64,000 nucleotides of DNA from Xanthomonas sp. NCPPB 1128 (GCF_001043115.1 NZ_LFME01000002.1:62001-126000); one strand, 5' to 3'; positions 50,210 through 59,172 are shown, numbered from the stretch's first letter. Notes: generated by a model from the sequence alone, not told the origin. Made by a program: numbers and translations.

Positions 50210-51476
50210 TATCGCGATCCCCCGCGTCCAGGCGCCGATCGCCTCGCAGGGTGGCTTGGTCACGCAGGAGTGGCACACCTTCTTCCTGATGCTGCGCGAT
50301 GCGGCCGGCAGCGACACCGACCTGCAGGCGCAGATCGACGCGCTGGCGGCCAAGGTGGCCGCACTGCCGGCCGGCAGTGGCTCCGCGACCTTCTCGCTGC
50401 GCGGCATCGGGTCCGTCCAGTTAGACGGCTCACCGGCGGCGGGTGCGGTCCAGATCATGCTGGACGGCGACAGCGACGCCCCGGGCAACACCTTCTACTA
50501 CGGCACCGGGCCGGACGGGCTGCGCGGGTGGCACCTGGTCGCCGATGCTGTTGGCGTGACGGCCGACCTGTCGCGCGCCGTCGACGCCACCAGCAACGTG
50601 GTCACGATCGGCCTGGCTGACCTGCCCAACGCCGGCGCCACCGGCGCCGCGCTGTTGAAGATCCTGCGCGATGCGAAGGGGCGCGTGGCCGGCGCTGCCG
50701 CGGCGACGACTGACGACCTGGCCGAGGGCGCCACGCCGACCAACATGTGGTTCACAGGCGCGCGCGCGCGGGCCGCGCTGGACGCCGGGCGCAACCTGCT
50801 CATCAACGCCAGCATGCAGGTCAACCAGCGCAATTTCGGCGGTGGCGCGCTCGCCGCGGGTGCCTACGGCTACGACCGGTGGCGGGCCGGCAGCGGTGGG
50901 TGCAACGTTTCCGTCAACAGCGCCGGCCTCATCAGCCACACCAGCGGCCCGCTGCAGCAGGTCATCGAGAACCCCCAGGGCGCCTGGGGCCAGCCTCTGA
51001 CCTTGAGCGTTGAAGATCCGAGCGGCAGCCTCAGCGTCAGCGTGGGAGGTGCCACGGGGACGATCACCGCCGGCAGCGGGCGCCGCAGCGTCACGCTGAC
51101 GCCTACCGGCAGCGGCAACATGACGTTGCAGATCACCGCTACCGGTGTGACGTACAGCCGGCCGCAACTCGAGCGCGGCAGCTTCGCCAGCCCCTTCGAG
51201 TATCTCAAACAGCCAGAGGAGATGGCGCTCTGCCAGTGGTACTGCCGGGCCGGATCGCTCACGCTGCGCTCTAATGGTAGTGCCACGTCCGGCGCCGGCA
51301 CCTGGCTGCCCTTCAGCATGCGCGCCGCGCCGACTGTGACGTTCTCCAGCGTCAACTACGTCTACGGCTGTTCGAGCATCGACTCGACCAGCAGCACGAG
51401 TGGCGTGGAGATCTTTGTGGCCGCTACAGGCCCCTTCGCATTCATCGCCAGCTACCTGCTGGTCGCCGAACTCTAA
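50202..51476 (+). CDS. tail fibre receptor-binding protein
   Basis: This 424-aa protein (GTG start 50202 overlapping the previous stop) has an N-terminal helix for attachment. A segment ATFSLRGIGSVQLDG follows, and from residue about 220 the fibre module NLLINASMQVNQRNFGGG ... YDRWRAG with jelly-roll-like carbohydrate-binding repeats, found in many phage fibres. The C-terminal 80 residues probably contact the host receptor. Confidence 0.75.
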   Translation: MPDIAIPRVQAPIASQGGLVTQEWHTFFLMLRDAAGSDTDLQAQIDALAAKVAALPAGSGSATFSLRGIGSVQLDGSPAAGAVQIMLDGDSDAPGNTFYYGTGPDGLRGWHLVADAVGVTADLSRAVDATSNVVTIGLADLPNAGATGAALLKILRDAKGRVAGAAAATTDDLAEGATPTNMWFTGARARAALDAGRNLLINASMQVNQRNFGGGALAAGAYGYDRWRAGSGGCNVSVNSAGLISHTSGPLQQVIENPQGAWGQPLTLSVEDPSGSLSVSVGGATGTITAGSGRRSVTLTPTGSGNMTLQITATGVTYSRPQLERGSFASPFEYLKQPEEMALCQWYCRAGSLTLRSNGSATSGAGTWLPFSMRAAPTVTFSSVNYVYGCSSIDSTSSTSGVEIFVAATGPFAFIASYLLVAEL

Positions 51477-51530
51477 GCAATTCAGGCTGCTGTCTCGGCC
51501 GGTGCGACGGCACCGCGTAGCATCGCCGGC

Positions 51531-51779
51531 ATGCTCCCCCCGTCATACCGCTGGCTGATCTACGACGATGTCGCACTGCTGCGGCACAACAGCAATGGCG
51601 TAGCCGGGGTGCGAGTGCGTGATGATGGGAAGTGGGAGATCTGGCTCTACTGGCACGACATGACGCATCGCGGCGTCGCCGCCAGCCAGGAACAGGGGAT
51701 CAGGTGGGTGACCCGGTGGGTGGCGGCGCGAGGGCATGATCTGCCAGGAGCGTCGAGGCGAGGCGCGTACCGGCGGTAG
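51531..51779 (+). CDS. small hypothetical protein at the end of the late operon
   Basis: This 82-aa protein has many Trp (YRWLIYDDVALL, WEIWLYWHDMTHRG, WVTRWVAARG). It ends 17 bp from the convergent integrase stop. Unrecognised; it may be a lysogenic-conversion or moron gene. Confidence 0.55.
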   Translation: MLPPSYRWLIYDDVALLRHNSNGVAGVRVRDDGKWEIWLYWHDMTHRGVAASQEQGIRWVTRWVAARGHDLPGASRRGAYRR

Positions 51780-51796
51780 CCGATTCATCCTGCAAT

Positions 51797-52864
51797 TCAC
51801 CCCGCTTTCGGATCCCGGTGAAGGGATTCGGGGCGGAGCTGCGTGTACCGCTTCAGTTCGGTCCATGACTCGTGCAGCGTCACCGACGCAACCTCCGGTA
51901 TGTCGTAGCCCTGTTCAAACAGGCGCGACGTGCCCTCGTGGCGTAGGTCGTGGAAGTGCAGGTTCTCGATCCGCAGCTTGGCGCAGGCCCGGGTGAACGC
52001 TGTCCCCACCGATTTGGAGTTGTAGGGGAAGATGCGGTCTTCGTCGGCGGTCCTGGGCTGCCGCTGCACCAGCGTCCACGCTTCGCCCAGCAGCGCGAAC
52101 CGCTTGTGGTTGCCATCTTTGTGCCGCGGGTGCTTTGCATCGCGCAGCAGTGCTGTCCTCGTACTGGCATCGAGGTCGGACCATAGTAAGCGCGTGATCT
52201 CGCTCTCCCGCTTCGCCGTCATGATGGCGAAGTCGATGATGTCGGCCATCGGGATCTCGGAGCGCCAGGCCGAGGCCTCGAAGTGCGCACGCAGGCGTTG
52301 CAGCTCTTCTGCCGTGGGTCGCCGCTCCCGCCGCTTCGACTTGCCAACCAGCTTCAGAAGGCGCAACACCGGCCGTGCATCGGCGACTGGGTCACCCGCC
52401 TGGCGCACGCCGAGCATGGGAGCAGCGAGCTTCAGCAGCTCCGACAGGTAGCCGAGTTCGACGTTCATGGTCGCCGGTGCGCAGGCTGGAATCAGTTGGC
52501 CGTCCGCCATGACGTGCCGCCCCTCAACGCGGCGGCGCGCGTGCTCGATGATGTCGTTGGCCGTCAGCCGCTGGGCCACGATCGCCCCCAGTCCTTCGCG
52601 CAGCCGGCTCATGTTGCCGGCCTGGGTCTTGCTGATCGCCTTCACTCCGCCAAGCTTCTCGGTCCGCCAGTCGATCAGCTCGCTGATCGTCATGTCGCGT
52701 CCGGCCTTCTCACCGCGCGCGTCCAGCTCCGCCAGCTCGCGCTCGATCCGGTCGGCCCAGGTCTTGGCGGCAGTCTTGGTGGGGAACGTCTTGGTTTGGG
52801 CGGCATGGCCCTTTCGGCGCACAATGGCGCGCCAGCGCTTGCCGCGGGGTTGCAGTGTTGCCAT
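51797..52864 (-). CDS. int: tyrosine integrase
   Basis: This 355-aa protein starts at MATLQPRGKRW (52864). The upstream frame extension is rejected because it only reads through arm-site DNA. It has an N-terminal arm-binding AP2-like domain (about 1-50), a core-binding SAM-like domain (55-155) and a catalytic domain with Arg219, His305-x-x-Arg308 (FHDLRHEGTS), His331 and nucleophile Tyr340 (ELKRYTQL). It integrates the phage at dusA. It reads away from attP. Confidence 0.93.
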   Translation of the reverse strand: MATLQPRGKRWRAIVRRKGHAAQTKTFPTKTAAKTWADRIERELAELDARGEKAGRDMTISELIDWRTEKLGGVKAISKTQAGNMSRLREGLGAIVAQRLTANDIIEHARRRVEGRHVMADGQLIPACAPATMNVELGYLSELLKLAAPMLGVRQAGDPVADARPVLRLLKLVGKSKRRERRPTAEELQRLRAHFEASAWRSEIPMADIIDFAIMTAKRESEITRLLWSDLDASTRTALLRDAKHPRHKDGNHKRFALLGEAWTLVQRQPRTADEDRIFPYNSKSVGTAFTRACAKLRIENLHFHDLRHEGTSRLFEQGYDIPEVASVTLHESWTELKRYTQLRPESLHRDPKAG

Positions 52865-52920
52865 CGGTGTACCGTCCGTTGTACCAGGCTGCGAGGTGGT
52901 ACAACTATGGTACTTGTCGG

Positions 52921-52966
52921 CGGGAATCGATGGGAAAAGTTGTGTCTGCGCGGGAATTGACGGGAA
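52921..52966. promoter_or_regulatory. paired arm-type integrase-site candidates near attP
   Basis: The imperfect 16-mers CGGGAATCGATGGGAA (52921-52936) and CGGGAATTGACGGGAA (52951-52966) lie exactly 30 bp apart in direct orientation, 55-100 bp from the attP core and upstream of int. Their spacing and place suit arm-binding sites of a lambda-type integrase. Confidence 0.5.
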
Positions 52967-52999
52967 GCACATGTGGCTGACTCAAAAGAAGAATCGTTG

Positions 53000-53056
53000 A
53001 TGCACAAGGCTTCGGCTATTTCCGTTGCCCCGATGATGGACTGGACCGACGCCTAG
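53000..53056 (+). other. phage-supplied alternative start for dusA (attP)
   Basis: ATG at 53000 opens the peptide MHKASAI, which joins in frame to SVAPMMDWTD of dusA across the core. Here phage sequence follows and stops it at 53054-53056. At the true attR, outside the window, the same start would be fused to the rest of dusA and restore the protein with seven changed N-terminal residues. A weak AAGAAG ribosome site precedes it. Confidence 0.6.
53021..53050. other. attP core at the prophage-prophage junction
   Basis: The core identical to 15751-15780 is flanked on both sides by phage DNA: integrase arm to the left, early-operon terminator to the right. This is the site expected between tandem prophages, so it shows the complete attP. 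Confidence 0.85.
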
Positions 53057-53116
53057 CCAGAGCGGGGCTTTCCGGGTTGGTGGTACACATATGGCGCAGT
53101 AGCCCGTGGCGGCATG

Positions 53117-53143
53117 AAAAACAAAAGCCGCCCGCAGGCGGCT
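53117..53143 (-). terminator. early-operon terminator, copy 2
   Basis: Same hairpin and U-tract as at 15847-15873. Here it separates the second copy's leftward transcript from the integrase region of copy 1. Confidence 0.85.
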
Positions 53144-53166
53144 ATTTGAGGCAGCGGCGGCAGCGC

Positions 53167-53388
53167 TCAAGACGCGGCGGCCTTCCGCTGGGAATCCCAC
53201 CACACCGCCACATCCCGCGTGTCGTATACGTCGCCTGTCCTTGCGGGCAGCAGGCGTGCACTGTGCTTGTTCGCCATGGTCTTCATGGAGCTGCCGGGGT
53301 AGAAGGCGTCGCGCAACTGCTCGATCGTCATCGTGGCGCCGTACTTCCCGAACAGTAGCCAGAAAGTCGAAAACTCGTTGTCAGCCAT
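53167..53388 (-). CDS. PrtN-like protein, copy 2
   Basis: Duplicate of 15897-16118 (73 aa). In this copy the gene faces an intact attP, so a directionality factor would act on both junctions. Confidence 0.6.
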   Translation of the reverse strand: MADNEFSTFWLLFGKYGATMTIEQLRDAFYPGSSMKTMANKHSARLLPARTGDVYDTRDVAVWWDSQRKAAAS

Positions 53389-53737
53389 GCTGATTCTCCT
53401 GTAGCAGGTACTGCGGGTCGATGTTCCATCCAGCCTCGCGCGCACCGAGGATCCGCAGCTCGGCCGTGTCGTGCTCGTCAAGCCGCAGAAAGGCCGCAGC
53501 CGCGTCGATATGCGCTGGCGAGAACGCGCGGCCGTCGTAGAACATGTCGTAGACCGTCTGCGGCTTGCACTTCCACGGGCCTGCCAGCTCCTGCATGCGG
53601 TGGCCCTCCTCGCGGAGGTGCTGGCGTAGGATCTGCCGAACCGTGGCCTTTCCGCGCGGAACTCGGATCGGGCGGCCGCGCAACGCCATTCCGTTATTGC
53701 GGGCTTGCCTCGGGAGGGCGTGCTGGCGCTCAGCCAT
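53381..53737 (-). CDS. HTH DNA-binding protein, copy 2
   Basis: Duplicate of the 118-aa gene at 16111-16467, same start and overlaps. Confidence 0.6.
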   Translation of the reverse strand: MAERQHALPRQARNNGMALRGRPIRVPRGKATVRQILRQHLREEGHRMQELAGPWKCKPQTVYDMFYDGRAFSPAHIDAAAAFLRLDEHDTAELRILGAREAGWNIDPQYLLQENQHG

Positions 53738-54221
53738 GGCTGCCGCCCTCCTGCGCGTTCAGCTCCGCGCCGCTTGCCCAGGCGCCCCAACCCCAAGCCT
53801 GCTTGTCCTCGGTCGGATGCTTGTCCGTCCGCGGCCTGCTGGGGCAATTCCAACTACGGCCGCGGACGCTCCACAGGAACTTCCAGCCAGATGCGCGCAG
53901 GCTCGCGCCAGACTCGCTGGCCAGAATGTACGTCAGGCCGCGGCGGTAGCCTTTCGACTCAGCCGCGCGCCGCGCTGCCGCGTACAGCATGCTGCAGGCA
54001 TTGGGCGCTCCGTCCGTGCATAAGCGCGTGACCTCGACGGTCAGGCCGTCATCCAAGGCTCGCGCCACCGGCCGGCCGGAGACGGCGACGCCGACCAAGC
54101 GACCAGCGTCATCGTGCACTGCCTGGCGCCACAGGGCACCGACTGGTATGCCATGGTGTCGATGATGTGCGCGGACGAAATCGTCTGCCACGTCGCGGGT
54201 TATCGGGCGAAGTTCGAGCAT
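53730..54221 (-). CDS. XF1762-family protein, copy 2
   Basis: Duplicate of the 163-aa gene at 16460-16951. Confidence 0.7.
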   Translation of the reverse strand: MLELRPITRDVADDFVRAHHRHHGIPVGALWRQAVHDDAGRLVGVAVSGRPVARALDDGLTVEVTRLCTDGAPNACSMLYAAARRAAESKGYRRGLTYILASESGASLRASGWKFLWSVRGRSWNCPSRPRTDKHPTEDKQAWGWGAWASGAELNAQEGGSHG

Positions 54222-54520
54222 CACCGCCCCTCCTGCGCCGGCGCGGCGGCGAGCATGGCGTCGAGGAATAGCCACACAAACTCATCGAAGTCACCCCTGA
54301 AAAGCGTCCGGCGAACCAAGAAGCTGGCTACGCCGTCGGCGGTAATCCGGATGTCGTCGCCCTCGCGAGAAAGCACCCACCCATCCGGCACCTGCGCCTG
54401 CGAGGCGAGGGCGGCTTGCCATGCGCGCCAAGCAACTTCGTAGTGAAATGATCCGCTTTCGAGTGGGCGAGTCCTATCCCACCACGACTTGAAAAGCGCC
54501 CGCTGTTCGGTGTCAGCCAT
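54221..54520 (-). CDS. hypothetical phage protein, copy 2
   Basis: Duplicate of the 99-aa Trp/Phe-rich gene at 16951-17250. Confidence 0.65.
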   Translation of the reverse strand: MADTEQRALFKSWWDRTRPLESGSFHYEVAWRAWQAALASQAQVPDGWVLSREGDDIRITADGVASFLVRRTLFRGDFDEFVWLFLDAMLAAAPAQEGR

Positions 54521-54956
54521 TGCAGCCTCCCAGCACGCCGCGCTCGGCGTTGCGCAGGGCGCGCACCAACTTCGGCGCCCACCAGGCCGGCCGCCCGATG
54601 ACGGTTCCGGCGGGCATCTCGCGCTCCAGCCACTGGACGAATAGTTCCGGCAAGCCCTGCTGCTCGGCCTGCGGCTCCCGGCACCACTGCAAACCGTCCC
54701 AACTCCAGCCCTCGGCGAGCATATGGGCGACGGCGGCTTGTCGGCGCGATGTTTCGCGTGCGCGGTCGTGCTGCTCGGCCTGCGGCTGCGCTGCCTGTAG
54801 CTCGGGGAGGGCTTGCAGCATGCAGATCCATGCGCGGATCGCCGCTGGCGCATTGCCATGCGTGATTTCGCAGCTGTCGGCCACGTCGGCGAAGTTGTGC
54901 ATCGAAGCGATGATCGTCGGCAGGTCCGGCGCATCGGGGGTGATGGTCGTGGTCAT
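54513..54956 (-). CDS. hypothetical phage protein, copy 2
   Basis: Duplicate of the 147-aa gene at 17243-17686. Confidence 0.65.
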   Translation of the reverse strand: MTTTITPDAPDLPTIIASMHNFADVADSCEITHGNAPAAIRAWICMLQALPELQAAQPQAEQHDRARETSRRQAAVAHMLAEGWSWDGLQWCREPQAEQQGLPELFVQWLEREMPAGTVIGRPAWWAPKLVRALRNAERGVLGGCNG

Positions 54957-55174
54957 GCGATGCTCCAGTGGCCCTTGGCGAACTTGATGAGACCCTGCTT
55001 TCGCAGAGCCTGCAGCCGCGCGTCGACGTAGCGGCACTCTGGCTTGTCTTTCGGCCCATCGGCGGCGATAACCCTTACCTCGTGGTCGACGTTGGCGCAG
55101 ATGGATGTGAAAGTGCTCGTTCCGCTTCCGATCGCGTCGATGATCGCGTCATCCAGGTGGTCGTACTTGCTCAT
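54953..55174 (-). CDS. small winged-helix-like protein, copy 2
   Basis: Duplicate of the 73-aa gene at 17683-17904. Confidence 0.6.
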   Translation of the reverse strand: MSKYDHLDDAIIDAIGSGTSTFTSICANVDHEVRVIAADGPKDKPECRYVDARLQALRKQGLIKFAKGHWSIA

Positions 55175-55359
55175 GCGATGTCCTTGGGCGCGCGACGCAC
55201 GCGGTTGATGAGGCGCCGCCACCAGGTGGAGCGCAGCCGCTCGACCTCGGCGCGGAGCCGGATATTCTCTTCGGTGATGCTGGCCAGGTGCTGACGCAGC
55301 AGGTCCTTGGTGGGCTGCTTCAGCCGGCGCGGCTGGCGGGGGAAAAGCTGGTCGGTCAT
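55171..55359 (-). CDS. small basic coiled-coil protein, copy 2
   Basis: Duplicate of the 62-aa gene at 17901-18089. Confidence 0.55.
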   Translation of the reverse strand: MTDQLFPRQPRRLKQPTKDLLRQHLASITEENIRLRAEVERLRSTWWRRLINRVRRAPKDIA

Positions 55360-56183
55360 ACGCCGCACATCCCTTCGCATTCGTCGTCCCACAGGTTCGG
55401 CTGGCCGTTTTCCTCGGCTGTCGAGAGGTCTACGAGCTCCAGCGGCACCATGCTGTCGTGTACGTAGCACTCACCTACCAGGCGGCCGTAGCCCGGCGTG
55501 CGGATCGCCCGATCTATCTCGATCGCCCGCTGGAAGTCTTCGGGCGCTTCGTCGCGCAGACGGCGCCATTCCGCCCTTCGGCGGTACGGGCAGAACACGC
55601 AAGCCGACTTCGGCGGGATCGGATACCCGTTGCGGCGCAGCCACTGTTCGCAATCCCAACGGGTCATCCGCAAGTCGACCAGCGGGTACTCGTTCGCCTG
55701 CCATTTATCACGGCTGACCTTCATCCTGCCGGCTTCGTCGAGGGAAATTCCGATCACTTGGGTGACCATTCGTCCTGCCGGTACTCGGTGGCCTCGGTCA
55801 ACACCCAGCAGCTCGCGCACGCGCTTGCGGATGACGTCGATCTTGTAGTCTCCGGTGCATTGGCGGCGCAAGATGCCGCGCGAGCCGTCCGGGTTCTTCA
55901 CGTAGAACGGGGGTCTGGCGTCGTTGCGTGCCTCGCCGGAGGAAGCCGCCAGAATCTCCGCACCAAGGTCGCCGGCACTGACCACGTCGGTGGGGAATGG
56001 CAGCCTGGGTAGCAGCCATTCCAGGTGACGGTATACGGCTGCCGGCTCCGCGTGCGTGTCGGCGAAGATGGCACGATCAGAAGGCGCAATCTCGGCGTGG
56101 GCCATCATCAGGGCAATGGTCGTGGACTGGACGCCGGCACCCAGGCTCAGGATCCGAAGTTGTGCAGAGCTGCCGTCAGCCAC
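55356..56183 (-). CDS. PP-loop PAPS-reductase-like protein, copy 2
   Basis: Duplicate of the 275-aa gene at 18086-18913 with the same PP-loop and four Cys. Confidence 0.8.
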   Translation of the reverse strand: MADGSSAQLRILSLGAGVQSTTIALMMAHAEIAPSDRAIFADTHAEPAAVYRHLEWLLPRLPFPTDVVSAGDLGAEILAASSGEARNDARPPFYVKNPDGSRGILRRQCTGDYKIDVIRKRVRELLGVDRGHRVPAGRMVTQVIGISLDEAGRMKVSRDKWQANEYPLVDLRMTRWDCEQWLRRNGYPIPPKSACVFCPYRRRAEWRRLRDEAPEDFQRAIEIDRAIRTPGYGRLVGECYVHDSMVPLELVDLSTAEENGQPNLWDDECEGMCGV

Positions 56184-56331
56184 GGCGCACGTCCCGCTGC
56201 GCATCGTCGCGCAGCTGCTGCAGCGCCGGCAGGACATTGAGGCGGACCAGCTCGTCGCCGGCGGCGGCCTCGCGTGCGCGCTCGACGGCCCACTGCAGGG
56301 CGGCCAGCTTGTCTTTCTCGTGGATGTTCAT
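56176..56331 (-). CDS. 51-aa hypothetical protein, copy 2
   Basis: Duplicate of 18906-19061. Confidence 0.6.
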   Translation of the reverse strand: MNIHEKDKLAALQWAVERAREAAAGDELVRLNVLPALQQLRDDAQRDVRRG

Positions 56332-56582
56332 GCGGTGATCCCCATGGTGGCCAGGTCGATCTCGTCGACGCGGTCGCGCAGCTTGTGGCGCGCGCGACGC
56401 AGGTCGTTGGCGATGGCGCGGCGCGGCGTAGCGGCGTGGAAGGTGTGCATCGAGCAGTGCAGCGCGCCGGTCAGGTCGCGCCGGAACAGGCGGTAGGTGA
56501 CGGTCTGCTCGCTGGGCAGCACGCGGCCCCAGCTGAAGCCGCCATTGCGTCGCGGCGCGCGGCGAGTGAAGGGTCGGATCAT
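56328..56582 (-). CDS. hypothetical basic protein, copy 2
   Basis: Duplicate of the 84-aa gene at 19058-19312. Confidence 0.6.
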   Translation of the reverse strand: MIRPFTRRAPRRNGGFSWGRVLPSEQTVTYRLFRRDLTGALHCSMHTFHAATPRRAIANDLRRARHKLRDRVDEIDLATMGITA

Positions 56583-57280
56583 CCTGCGATCCTCCGGAAG
56601 CCGATTAGCCAGACCCACGGGTTGCTGTCCCAGTCGCCGCCGGTGCTGGTCCAGAGATCCGCGAACGAGGAGCGATAGGTCGGCCCGAGGCATCCGACGT
56701 CTGCGCAACTCCGGCGCGTGTGGTCACACGGCTCCGTGTCGCGTGTGACCCCTTCGGCCGCGCAGTCTTCCTCGCTGATCGCCTGCAGCCGCTCTACGCG
56801 CACGTCGGTGATCTCTAGCACCAGGCGACACGCCCAGCGCGGCATGTGGATGCTGGGGCGCCAGGCGAAGCCCTCGTCATCTTCCAGATTCCGCACGTAG
56901 TCTTCGTCGGTGGCCGCGTAGACCAGCTCGACGTCGGCGCGCTCGTCTTCTGGTACGCGTGCGCCTCGGTAGTCGTTGATGAAGTGCGTCTCCCGCACCC
57001 ACAGCCGGTCGCCGGGCTTGCCGAAGGGGCAGTGAATCACCCTGCGACTGTGGTCATCGACATCGGTCTGGACATCGAGATACCACTTGTCGGTTCCTTC
57101 GAGCTGATCGTCATCTCCGTACCCGAGTTGATGGATTCCGGAAAGATCCCAGTCCATGATGTCGCGGCCGAAGTGCTCCCACGACGGGACATCCTTGATC
57201 GGGCGCCGCGTCTGGGTCTTCTGGCCGGCCAGGATGGCGCGCACCATCGCGCTGTTGAACAGGATCGGTCGTTCTTTCAC
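56579..57280 (-). CDS. ASCH-like phage protein, copy 2
   Basis: Duplicate of the 233-aa GTG-start gene at 19309-20010. Confidence 0.7.
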   Translation of the reverse strand: MKERPILFNSAMVRAILAGQKTQTRRPIKDVPSWEHFGRDIMDWDLSGIHQLGYGDDDQLEGTDKWYLDVQTDVDDHSRRVIHCPFGKPGDRLWVRETHFINDYRGARVPEDERADVELVYAATDEDYVRNLEDDEGFAWRPSIHMPRWACRLVLEITDVRVERLQAISEEDCAAEGVTRDTEPCDHTRRSCADVGCLGPTYRSSFADLWTSTGGDWDSNPWVWLIGFRRIAG

Positions 57281-57501
57281 GCTGCGTTCCTCAGAGTCTC
57301 GCGGCGCGCCGGGCCGAACCACAGGCACGCCAGGTTGTTGAGTCGGACCTGCACCGGGTCGATGCGGACCGGCGCCAGCGGCGCGCGGGTGCGCTGCACG
57401 TCGTTGTCGCAGAGCCGGCATGCGCCGCGCCGCTTGCCGCCGGCCCAGTTGAACTGGGTCTCGGGCAGCCGCCGCGCGCAGTGGGTGCAGGTCCGAAGCA
57501 T
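57277..57501 (-). CDS. small zinc-finger protein, copy 2
   Basis: Duplicate of the 74-aa gene at 20007-20231. Confidence 0.65.
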   Translation of the reverse strand: MLRTCTHCARRLPETQFNWAGGKRRGACRLCDNDVQRTRAPLAPVRIDPVQVRLNNLACLWFGPARRETLRNAA

Positions 57502-58115
57502 CACGCGGCCTCGGCAGCGGTGAACCGCTCGGGCAGGTGCTGGCGCGCGAATGCGACGAACGCCGCCAGTTCGCGCTCTACATCCGCGGCCAAGCCTGGG
57601 TAGCGGTACATCGTCAGCAGGTGCACCGCGCGCACGACGTAGGTCTTCGGCTCGCGCTCCGAATTGCTCCACTCGAACACGTTCCAGCGGAACTCATCGG
57701 CGCCGAACACCTCCAGATAGATGCGCCACTGGTAGCTGTCCAGGAAGCGCTCGGGGTCGAAGCGCGCGGTGGTCTTGTGGTCGTCCACCCGGCGCCCATG
57801 GATCGCGTCGACCATGCCGACCAGCGTCACCGGCACGCCGGCGATGACGTAGTCGCGCGTCGCCTTCAGCTCGCGCACGTCGGGGATGTCGATCTCCACG
57901 TCGGCGGCGATCTCGAACCGGTAGCCGTCCTGCTCGAACACGCCGACCTCGCCCGGCTCGGCCAGCTCCAGCGCCTTATGGAACGCGCAACCGGCCAGCA
58001 TCGGCTCGGTCGGCTCCATCTGCCGCCGCAGCTGGGCCAGCAACGGCTCCAGCTCGGCGTCCTCGTTGTCCCGGTAGTACCGGAACGCATCGATCTCGGT
58101 GGCGGACACGCGCAT
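57501..58115 (-). CDS. RecB/Cas4-like nuclease, copy 2
   Basis: Duplicate of the 204-aa gene at 20231-20845, catalytic residues unchanged. Confidence 0.8.
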   Translation of the reverse strand: MRVSATEIDAFRYYRDNEDAELEPLLAQLRRQMEPTEPMLAGCAFHKALELAEPGEVGVFEQDGYRFEIAADVEIDIPDVRELKATRDYVIAGVPVTLVGMVDAIHGRRVDDHKTTARFDPERFLDSYQWRIYLEVFGADEFRWNVFEWSNSEREPKTYVVRAVHLLTMYRYPGLAADVERELAAFVAFARQHLPERFTAAEAA

Positions 58116-58117
58116 GG

Positions 58118-59011
58118 TCAGGCCGCCTTCTGCTCGACGTACTCGCCGGCCTTCTTGTCGAAGTTCAGGCCAAGCTTCTTGGCGCGATCGTTGATCAGGG
58201 CCTTGACCACCATCGGCGCGTCTGCGGCCGAGGCCACCAGCGCGTTGATGCCCGGGGCGTCCTCGACGTCAGCCAGGCGCTCGCGCCACTTCTCGATGAC
58301 CGCCTGGGCTTCGCGCTGCTCCTCGGTCAGTTCGTTGAGCCGCGCTTTGATGCGCTCGATCACGTCGGCCAGGAACGTGGGCGCCAGGTCCGGACGCGGT
58401 ACATCCAGCGGGTCCAGCTGGCCAGGGTTCTTGCCGAACGCGGCGTCGGTCGGGCTGAAGTTCAGCACGCGCTTGCCGTCGCGGATCGACAGCCGGCCCA
58501 TCGCGTCGGCCGCCTTGTAGATCTCGCCCTTGCTGCCACCCTGGACGTCCAGGCGCTCGATGATCTCGTCGCCGTTGCGCTGCTCGTCCATGTGCGCGAT
58601 CAGCACGACGTCCTTGCCCAGGCCGTTGAGGTGCTTCAGCCACGCGACGAACTCGGCCTTCAGCGTGCCGTAGCCCTGCAGCGTCAGCGCGCCGCCGCGG
58701 CCCGCCTTCGGGTTGCGCCGGATGATGTCGGCGGTCAGCACGTCGAGCGCGCGGCCGGCCGTGTCCACGACCACCGTGTTGAAGTCGGCCAGGTCGTCGG
58801 CGGTGATGCTCGCCACGTCCTCCCAGGACTCCACCTGCACGGTGTCCTTGCGGTTGGTGGCGCGGTGCGCGCCGCGGTCGAAGTCCAGCAGGAGGGGCTT
58901 GTCGGCGGTGAACGAAATCGACGTCTTGCCCAGGCCGGGCGCGGCGTAGATGCACAGGTTCAGGCGGTTGACCTTGATCGGGTCGGAGGAGCGGACGATG
59001 CGGAGAGCCAT
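58118..59011 (-). CDS. Sak4-like recombinase, copy 2
   Basis: Duplicate of the 297-aa gene at 20848-21741, Walker motifs unchanged. Confidence 0.82.
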   Translation of the reverse strand: MALRIVRSSDPIKVNRLNLCIYAAPGLGKTSISFTADKPLLLDFDRGAHRATNRKDTVQVESWEDVASITADDLADFNTVVVDTAGRALDVLTADIIRRNPKAGRGGALTLQGYGTLKAEFVAWLKHLNGLGKDVVLIAHMDEQRNGDEIIERLDVQGGSKGEIYKAADAMGRLSIRDGKRVLNFSPTDAAFGKNPGQLDPLDVPRPDLAPTFLADVIERIKARLNELTEEQREAQAVIEKWRERLADVEDAPGINALVASAADAPMVVKALINDRAKKLGLNFDKKAGEYVEQKAA

Positions 59012-59013
59012 TG

Positions 59014-59115
59014 TTAGAACTCCAAAGGCGTTTGGTCGAAGGGATAGGTCGGATCGGGCAGGTCGGGTTCGCGCGGATCGGTGACGTCCGGGAACTCGTC
59101 GCGGTCGGTTGGCAT
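59014..59115 (-). CDS. 33-aa acidic mini-protein, copy 2
   Basis: Duplicate of the candidate at 21744-21845. Confidence 0.4.
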   Translation of the reverse strand: MPTDRDEFPDVTDPREPDLPDPTYPFDQTPLEF

Positions 59116-59172
59116 GGCGGGAAGGCGCCGGCGTGGCCCGGCCGGCTCGGGTGCCCAGGGAGGGCGAAAGGG

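Larger units (their letters stand above)
15751..53020. mobile_element. complete P22/Sf6-like temperate prophage, copy 1
   Basis: The element is 37,270 bp, bounded by att core repeats. It carries an integrase, an S24 repressor with Cro, replication, recombination, lysis, terminase, portal, scaffold, coat, tail-accessory and ejection genes in P22/Sf6 order. Head genes follow the podovirus plan (P22-type portal, scaffold and coat; gp4- and gp10-like tail factors; ejection proteins). No tape measure, tail tube or baseplate gene is present. Every essential module looks intact, so it may be inducible. Confidence 0.93.

Noticed and set aside
52865..52972. N-terminal extension of the integrase by 36 residues
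   Set aside because: The extension has a duplicated FPSIPA peptide produced by the DNA direct repeats near attP, which are better explained as protein-binding sites. MATLQPRG is the normal integrase start.
15751..53020. Insertion sequences or transposases within the prophage
   Set aside because: No transposase-like frame and no terminal inverted repeats were found; the only recombinase is the tyrosine integrase.
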